Shown here: in pieces, positions 57,558 through 64,000 of the stretch
How positions within the stretch are numbered: the first letter of the stretch is position 1
Layout of the letters: the number at the start of each line of letters is the position of its first letter
Assembly (NCBI GenBank): GCA_030015575.1
Contig: JASDDO010000016.1
Location: forward strand, 177,752,815-177,816,814
Source: Agapanthus africanus
Lineage: Eukaryota > Streptophyta > Magnoliopsida > Asparagales > Amaryllidaceae
Direction: 5' to 3'
DNA length: 64,000 nucleotides
Notes under the pieces: model-generated
What the model saw: the letters and a program-made list of their open reading frames with translations, nothing else
What the model was told of the DNA's origin: nothing
The model's database searches: none
Made by a program: the position numbers and the translations under genes

Positions 57558-59337
57558 GATCAACAATGGTAGGAACCACCTGAAGTTCTGTTAGGAACTT
57601 CTTCATCCAGACTGCTTCTTTTGCGGCATCGCAAGCAGCAATATACTCCGCTTCCATCGTTGAGTCAGCAACGGTGTCCTGCTTGGAACTCTTCCAGCAC
57701 ACCGCCCCTCCATTGAGGGTAAAGACATAACCTGACATGGACTTGGAGTCATCCTTGTCACTCTGGAAGCCGGAATCAGCAAAGGCCTCGATCTTGAGGT
57801 CTTTTCCGCCGTAAACCAAGAACATCTCCTTAGTCCTTCTCAGGTACTTGAGAATGTTCTTTACTGCTATCCAGTGCTTCTCCCCTGGGTCTGACTGATA
57901 CCTGCTTACCACGCTCAGTGCATAAACTACATCTGGTCTGGTGCACAACATCGCATACATTACAGAGCCTACCGCAGAAGCGTAGGGTATAATAGACATG
58001 CGATCCCTTTCCAAATCAGTCTTGGGAGACATCTCTTTGGATAGGGTGATTCCATGACAAGTCGGTAGATTACCGCGCTTAGAATCTTCCATACTGAATC
58101 TTTTCAGTATAGTGTTGATATACCTGGACTGCGAAAGTCCCAACATCCTCTTGGATCTATCACGATAGATCCGGATCCCCAGAATGTAAGAGGCATCACC
58201 TAGGTCTTTCATGGAGAACCTGTGTGACAAGAATCCTTTGACATATTGTAGCATAAGAATGTCATTTCCTATCAATAGAATGTCATCCATGTACAAGACG
58301 AGGAATACGACAGTTCGTGCTACAATCTTACTATATATACATGGTTCATCTGGATTTTTGATAAAGTCATATTCTTTGACCGTTTCATCAAAACAGATGT
58401 TCCAACTCCGCGATGCCTGCTTTAGTCCATAAATGGACTTAAGCAACTTGCACACTTTCCCGCTGCTCCCACTCTGATTGAAGCCTTCTGGCTGATCCAT
58501 ATAGACGCACTCTTCCAAATTACCATTTAGAAAAGCCGTCTTTACGTCCATCTACCAGATCTCATAATCTTGGAAGGCGGCAATAGCAAGAAGGACCCGA
58601 ATGGATTTGAGCATAGCCACTGGAGAAAAAGTTTCGTCATAGTCCAAACCAGGTCTTTGAAGAAAACCCTTTGCAACAAGTCTAGCCTTATAGGTTTCCA
58701 CCTGTCCATTTACACCAATCTTTTTCTTGAAGATCCATTTGCATCCTATGGGTTTTACCCCATCTGGAGCAAAGTCCAAAGTCCATACTTTGTTGGTGTA
58801 CATGAACTCCATTTCGGTCCGCATTGCATCTAGCCATCGTACCGAGTCCCCGCTCTGGATGGCCTGCTGGAAGCTAGTAGGTTCATCATCATCAATTACG
58901 CAATCCTCTCTATCCCCATCTATGAGAAAACCGTAGTATCTCTCAGGCGGATGAGACGGCCTACTACTCCTGCGGAGGGGTGCGGGAATGTCCTGTTCTT
59001 CTTGAACTACTGGTTCTACCAAACTTTCAGTAGTAGTTTGTGGTTCTGGAATTTCTTCCAGTTCTATTTCGCTCCCACTTGTTTCCTTTTCTAAAAACTG
59101 CTGTTCTAGAAAATGGGCATTACGAGAAACAAAAACCCTTTGTTCCTCTGCGTAATAGAAGTAATGTCCCTTGGAGTTCTTTGGATATCCCACAAACTTA
59201 CACAGTACTGATCGTGCCTCGAGTTTGTCCGCATGCTGCTTTTTAACAAAAGCTGGACATCCCCATATCTTTAGATACGGAAGATAGGGTTTCTTCCCAC
59301 TCCACATCTGATATGGCATGGTAGGCACAGTCTTGGT
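57558..59337 (-). pseudogene. Copia pol of F (integrase end, RT, RNase H start)
   Basis: One minus-strand frame covers the integrase C-terminus (WSGKKPYLPYLKIWGCPAF), the linker (LRRSSRPSHPPERYYGFLID), RT (CKWIFKKKIGVNGQVETYKA; DYDETFSPVAMLKS; YMDDILLIG with the catalytic YMDD intact at 58281-58293), and RNase H up to the C insertion (STMEAEYIAACDAAKEAVWM). A single in-frame TAG at 58552-58554 follows EIW, where G has Lys. Below 57553 the reading frame runs into C's LTR by chance. It is the best-preserved RT in the window but cannot be expressed whole. Confidence 0.93.
59333..59337. repeat. Predicted TSD TTGGT of element G
   Basis: This is the 5 bp next to G's 3' LTR. The matching copy should lie after G's 5' LTR, outside the window. 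Confidence 0.4.
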
Positions 59338-61509
59338 TGTAGGGTTCCTAGGCACTCTTGTGAAGGTTCATAAAGCATCAAACATGCCCGAATAAAATTT
59401 TACAAGTGCCGAACAACCTAAAGACGGGATCTTTGCTAGATTATTAGGGTTTAGCATGCAAGATAACATCTTTAAAGCTAAGTGTGAGAGATTACAACCT
59501 TTGTAGTCCGCTCCTTCGCTTCACAAGCTCCGAGTAGAAGTCCCTTCGCCGCGATCCACGATCTCTCGGACTCAAGAGAGGCTCCACGACTCGAACGATC
59601 CATGCTAGCTTGAAGTGTTCCGATTCTCCGATGATCTACGTCGAAGTTGCTATAACCCAAGCTTTCTCACTCTAAACATATAAACACCCTAATCTAATGG
59701 GCTAGATTACATGAGGATGATGGAGTAGTATTTATGCTTTCTTTTTAATTCACTTTCTCACAAGAAATCATCACAAATGAAAACTCAAGAGAGAAGAAGA
59801 TGAAGAATATGAAAAAGAATAATCCTTTTGTGATGAATAGTGGTCAAGAGTATATGATTGATTATAGAACCATGGTCAAGGATGAGAGGTTAAAACTTAT
59901 AGAGAATAAACTAGAGTTAGGGTTTGGTTAGCTTAAGGATAAGTATCAACCATAATATCTTAACCATGACAAAATAGAATCCTTCTAGAATGAACAAGAA
60001 GAAGCTAACCCTAATCAAATCCTAATCTCTTTTTATCATCCCTAATCATGTTTCATAATAAATCATATCATGTCACAATAATATATATCACATATATATT
60101 ATATATTTGCAACTAAAGAAAATAATACAATTAACATATATCGCATATATATCAATGTATTAATCTGGTGAGAAAATGAAATAATAAAGCAAGCCAATAT
60201 TAGATAATGTAATACAATATATCATATATATCATTATACATTAAATTATCGAATCAACACTTGATCCGACGATCCAGCTATATCAAATATAACCGACTAA
60301 TATGACATGTACCGATTCATCGAATCAACACTTGATCCGATATCCCGATTCATATCTAAATATCGCGAGAATATAATACGGTATCTCATATCGCATTATC
60401 CTCGGTCCTGCACATATCATATATGTGCCTCTACTCCATTTTGCCTGAGCCAAGAAACCTCCGTGTAGGACTCTAAAGAATCGTCAATACGCCGGTAGCA
60501 GGTGATAATCATATCAAACACCCACAAGCTGCAAGCGGTCAGCTAAACGTAACAGCCACCCAGGTATTGAGCGATCAGAAGATCAACAAGCTAGCATGTC
60601 CGTTCTCCTGTGAATCCAATCAGTAACACTCCCGTACAGTCCGGTCTGTTCGTCTGATATGTCGCATATCAAGTCTAGGGGTGGTATACGTCAGACCCCA
60701 GTAACCGATAAGTCGTGTCGATGTGAGGCTCATAACAGGTCGAGAAACTACTGGTAACACTTACCAGTATATCTCTATATCAGCCCTGGCTAGGGACTTC
60801 CAGTTATAGCCAATCGAACACAGCACAACATCAACTCCCTATACCGGGAGAGACGAATCCCCTCCTATCGCTCATTGCCTCCATGTGATTCGGGACTGTA
60901 CCCAAAAGCCACCGTTTTGCACGCCCTCTTGGACGTGGTAAGGTGGAAATCAAAGCACAGTGGGAATCACACAAGACTCTATGACGATCTCGGGTCTTAC
61001 AGACTACCCTGTACCAGTGTCACCGGGGAACTGCCATCTGACGTGTGGTATATCACCATCTGGGAGTTCTCGGCGAGTCCGTCCAGTGTACCCAGTCTCC
61101 ACTGAGCACCCGTACACCATCTCTGATGTCAAACACCGATGGATATGGGATCATCCATCGCCCATCATATGGGTCAAGATGCGTATACGCTAGTCTACTC
61201 TGGTGTATCGATGCCCTGTCTCGATATACCCTCGACTAGGAACAGTTATAGGATGTACTCATCGACTACTATGGCCCTACTAGTATGATCTCATCATAGT
61301 CCCAGTAGTCGAGTACAGATCCTAAGGGCTTTATCAACATGTGAGAGAAAGACAGTAAACCAATACAAGTCAACATGTTAAGATAAAGTGAAACCAAATA
61401 GCATACTATCATGACAAGCAAGAAAGTCCTCTCTGTATATATCCAAGCATCCATCATAATATACATCATATGTACAACAATGGCCTCTAGGGCATATACA
61501 TAACTAACA
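59338..61509 (-). repeat. 3' LTR of G
   Basis: It is 2172 bp, starting TGTAGGGTTCC and ending ATAACTAACA on the plus strand. A block of about 1 kb (60400-61509) aligns well with B; 59360-60250 is more diverged and AT-rich. There is no gene. Confidence 0.92.
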
Positions 61510-61525
61510 ATCTCCCACTTGCACT
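61510..61525 (-). promoter_or_regulatory. Polypurine tract of G
   Basis: The minus strand reads GTGCAAGTGGGAGAT; the pol stop codon lies at its upstream edge (61524-61526). Confidence 0.8.
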
Positions 61526-64000
61526 AAGGCCAGCTGCTGTAGTATCTCATGCCTAGCATCCTGAATAATCTCTCAAACTGTATCTTCGTGAGTGGATCCG
61601 CAGTGTTATCCTTCGTATCTACTCTCCTGACCTCGATCTCCTGACGATCAACTATCTCCCTGATCAGGTGATACCGCCTCAGAATATGTCTGGACTTCTG
61701 ATGGGACCTGGGTTCCTTGGCCAAAGCCACAGCTCCATTGTTATCGCAATACAGAGGTATTGGATGTTCAATGGATGGAACCACACCAAGTTCAGTGATG
61801 AACTTCTTCATCCAGACAGCCTCTTTGGCAGCATCGTTGGCAGCGATGTATTCAGCCTCCATCGTCGAGTCTGCAACGGTATCTTGTTTGGAACTCTTCC
61901 AACATACCGTCCCTCCATTGAAGGTAAAGACAAATCCCGAGTGCGACTTAGAGTCGTCCTTATCACTTTGGAAGCTGGAATCGGTAAAGGACTCCACCCG
62001 GAGTTCTCCGTTACCATACACCAAGAACATGTCTCTAGTCCTTCTTAAGTACTTGAGAATGTTCTTCACAGCTGTCCAGTGACTCTCTCCAGGATCTGCT
62101 TGATACCGACTCACTACACTCAGTGAGTATGCAACATCGGGTCTGGTACATAGCATCGCATACATGATAAAGCCTACTGCCGAAGCATAGGGTATCCCTT
62201 GCATGCGAGCTCTCTCTAAATCAGTCTTGGGAGACATCTCTTTGGAGAGAGTGAGTCCAGAGATCATGGGTTGGTTCCTACGCTTGGATTCTTCCATACT
62301 AAACCTCTTTAGTATGGTGTCAATGTACCTGGATTGGGACAATCCCAGTATCCTTTTGGATCTATCTCTATAGATCCTAATCCCCAATATGCAGGAGGCA
62401 TCACCTAGATCTTTCATTGAGAATCTTTGTGATAAGAAGAGCTTGACTGATTGCAGCATAGGAATATCATTTCCTATCAAGAGTATGGCATCCACGTACA
62501 ATACGAGGAAGACAACCTTACTCTCTGCTACCTTCTTATAGATACAAGGTTCATCTATGTTTTTGATGAAGTCAAACTCTTTGACTACTACATCAAAACA
62601 GATGTTCCAACTCCGCGATACTTGCTTTAACCCATAAATGGATTTAAGCAGTTTGCACACCTTTCCGCTGCTCCCACTATCTACGAAGCCCTCTGGCTGA
62701 GTCATGTACACGCACTCTTCTAAATCACCATTTAGAAAGGCGGTCTTAACATCCATTTTCCAGATTTCGTAGTCATGGTATGCAGCAATGGCAAGTAAGA
62801 TCCGGATGGACTTAAGCATAGCCACTGGAGAAAAGGTTTCGTCATAATCCACACCTGGTCGTTGACGAAATCCCTTTGCTACAAGTCTAGCTTTGAAAGT
62901 CTCAACTTTTCCATATACACCAAATTTCTTTTTAAAAATCCACTTGCTCCCATTGGGTTTTACCCCTTAAGGAGCATTTTCCAAAATCCATACTTTATTG
63001 GTGTACATTGATTCCATCTCAGATCGCATTGCATCCAGCCATTTCACAGAGTCACCACTCGTGATGGCCTGCTCGAAACTAGTTGGGTCATCATCTTCCA
63101 TGATGCAATCCTCGCTTCCACCATCAATGAGAAAACCGTAGTATCTCTCAGGTGGATGAGAAACCCTGCTAGATCGGCGGAGAGGCTGGGGTTCGTCGGG
63201 TACTATTGAATCCTCTGGTTCTACCAAATCATCTGTTGTAGTTTGTTCTGCTGGAACTTCTTCCAGTTCTACCTCAATGCCACTAATCTGTTTCATAAGA
63301 AAACCTTTTTCTAAGAAAGTGGCATGTCGAGAAACAAACACCTTTTGTTCCTCGGAGTGGTAGAAGATATACCCTCGTGAATGTTTGGGATATCCAATAA
63401 ACTTACATAGGACAGACCTTGCCTCGAGCTTGTCCGGATTGTGTGTTTTAACATAGGCCGGACAATCCCATATCTGAATAAAATTAAGACATGGTCTCTT
63501 ACCATTCCATATCTCATATGGAGTGGTAGGCACTGATTTGGTTGGAACTCTATTCAATAGGTATGCAGCTGTCTCCAGTGCATATCCCCAGAAGGAAATA
63601 GGTAACTCAGCTGTACTCATCATAGAGCGCACCATATCTTAATAGGGTGCGATTCCTCCGCTCCGATACACCGTTGTGCTGTGGTGTATAAGGAGGAGTA
63701 AGCTGAGAGAGAATCCCATTCTCTTTTAGATAATCTAGGAACTCATTGCTTAAGTATTCTCCTCCTCGATCAGATCGAAGGATCTTAATACTTTTTCCCG
63801 TTTGTTTTTCTACTTCGTGCTTATATTCTCTGAATTTCTCAAAAGCTTCAGACTTGTGTTTCATCAGGAACACATGTCCGAATCTAGAGAGATCGTCAGT
63901 GAATGTAATGAAGTAGGAAGAACCGTTCCTGGCATGTGTAGACATGGGACCGCATACATCACTATGTACCAGTCCTAAGAGTTCCGTAACTCTTTCTCCG
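61524..64000 (-). pseudogene. Copia pol of G (integrase, RT, RNase H)
   Basis: It continues past the edge. Integrase comes first: its D-D-E residues lie in HSDVCGP (near 63970), RSDRGGEY and VSERRNRTL. A one-base insertion near 63640 shifts the frame (RRNRTLLDM is expected). The next frame runs through WGYALETAAYLLNRVP, GKRPCLN and LRRSSRVSHPPERYYGFLID to a TAA at 62967-62969. The same frame then continues through RT to RNase H (AEYIAANDAAKEAVW; ADPLTK) and the stop at 61524. The RT box reads YVDA instead of YVDD (Ala codon 62487-62489). Three independent lesions show it is inactive. Confidence 0.93.

Larger units (their letters stand above)
57553..59337 (-). mobile_element. Element F, right piece: copia pol
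   Basis: The continuation of F beyond C starts with the right TATTG copy. It ends where G's 3' LTR begins, within the integrase C-terminal region; the rest of F, including its 5' LTR, must lie beyond the right edge. Confidence 0.88.
59338..64000 (-). mobile_element. Element G: Angela-like copia element, 3' part
   Basis: The 3' LTR (59338-61509), PPT and pol of a minus-strand copia element continue past the right edge. It is inserted in F. Its LTR belongs to the B/E/F group but is distinct. Confidence 0.92.

Noticed and set aside
59338..59355. The first six codons (MPRNPT) of the upstream F ORF
   Set aside because: They derive from the end of G's LTR and are not the start of F's gene.

Overview
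The window is repeat DNA from a plant nuclear genome. I see no host gene, tRNA, rRNA or CRISPR array. The plant evidence is the element types: Angela/BARE-like Ty1-copia elements (LTRs opening TGTTGG or TGTTAG, a PPT of the form CAAGTGGGAGAT, an initiator-Met PBS TGGTATCAGAGC) and an Athila-like Ty3-gypsy element (PBS TGGCGCCGTTGCCGGGGA, complementary to tRNA-Asp). The species cannot be told from the sequence.

The layout is a stack of insertions. Six are bounded by perfect 5-bp target-site duplications (TSDs), and for each of these six an uninterrupted copy of the target is present elsewhere in the window. The oldest layer, F, is a minus-strand copia element; it shows as a 3' LTR fragment plus the RNase H end (4339-5147) and as pol (57558-59337). 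Element C (5148-57552, minus, TSD TATTG) split F's RNase H. C is a large non-coding element with LTRs of about 4.7 kb around a 1.9-kb interior. C received three insertions: copia element B (6381-16794, minus, TSD ACATA), a solo LTR of the B family called E (19519-40935, plus, TSD GAAAT), and the Athila-like element D (45855-55064, plus, TSD TCACA). Solo LTR E was then split by A- (19737-38951, minus, TSD CATAC), and A- was split by A+ (26541-36141, plus, TSD TATTA), a second member of the same family in opposite orientation. This gives five levels: F, C, E, A-, A+. On the left edge H, another family-A element (1-4338, plus), lies in F's 3' LTR. On the right edge G, another copia element (59338-64000, minus), lies in F's pol.

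Almost all coding sequence is dead. The pol of F carries two amber stops and was cut by two insertions. The pol of G has a frameshift, a stop and a changed RT catalytic box. The pol of B and of family A is a relic. The only long intact reading frame is the gag-protease ORF of D (48865-51774, 969 aa); D has no reverse transcriptase, RNase H or integrase. Every element that looks recently moved (A+, A-, B, D, C) therefore lacks machinery of its own and must have used proteins from elsewhere.

My hand-counted LTR differences fit the stacking order: about 3% for C, 1.3% for D, 1.1% for B, 0.7% for A- and 0.5% for A+. The most unusual signal is a GC-rich palindromic CCGCGG module found about 185-285 nt downstream of the PBS in copia families A and B and in gypsy-type D, with exact 15-18 bp matches across superfamilies.
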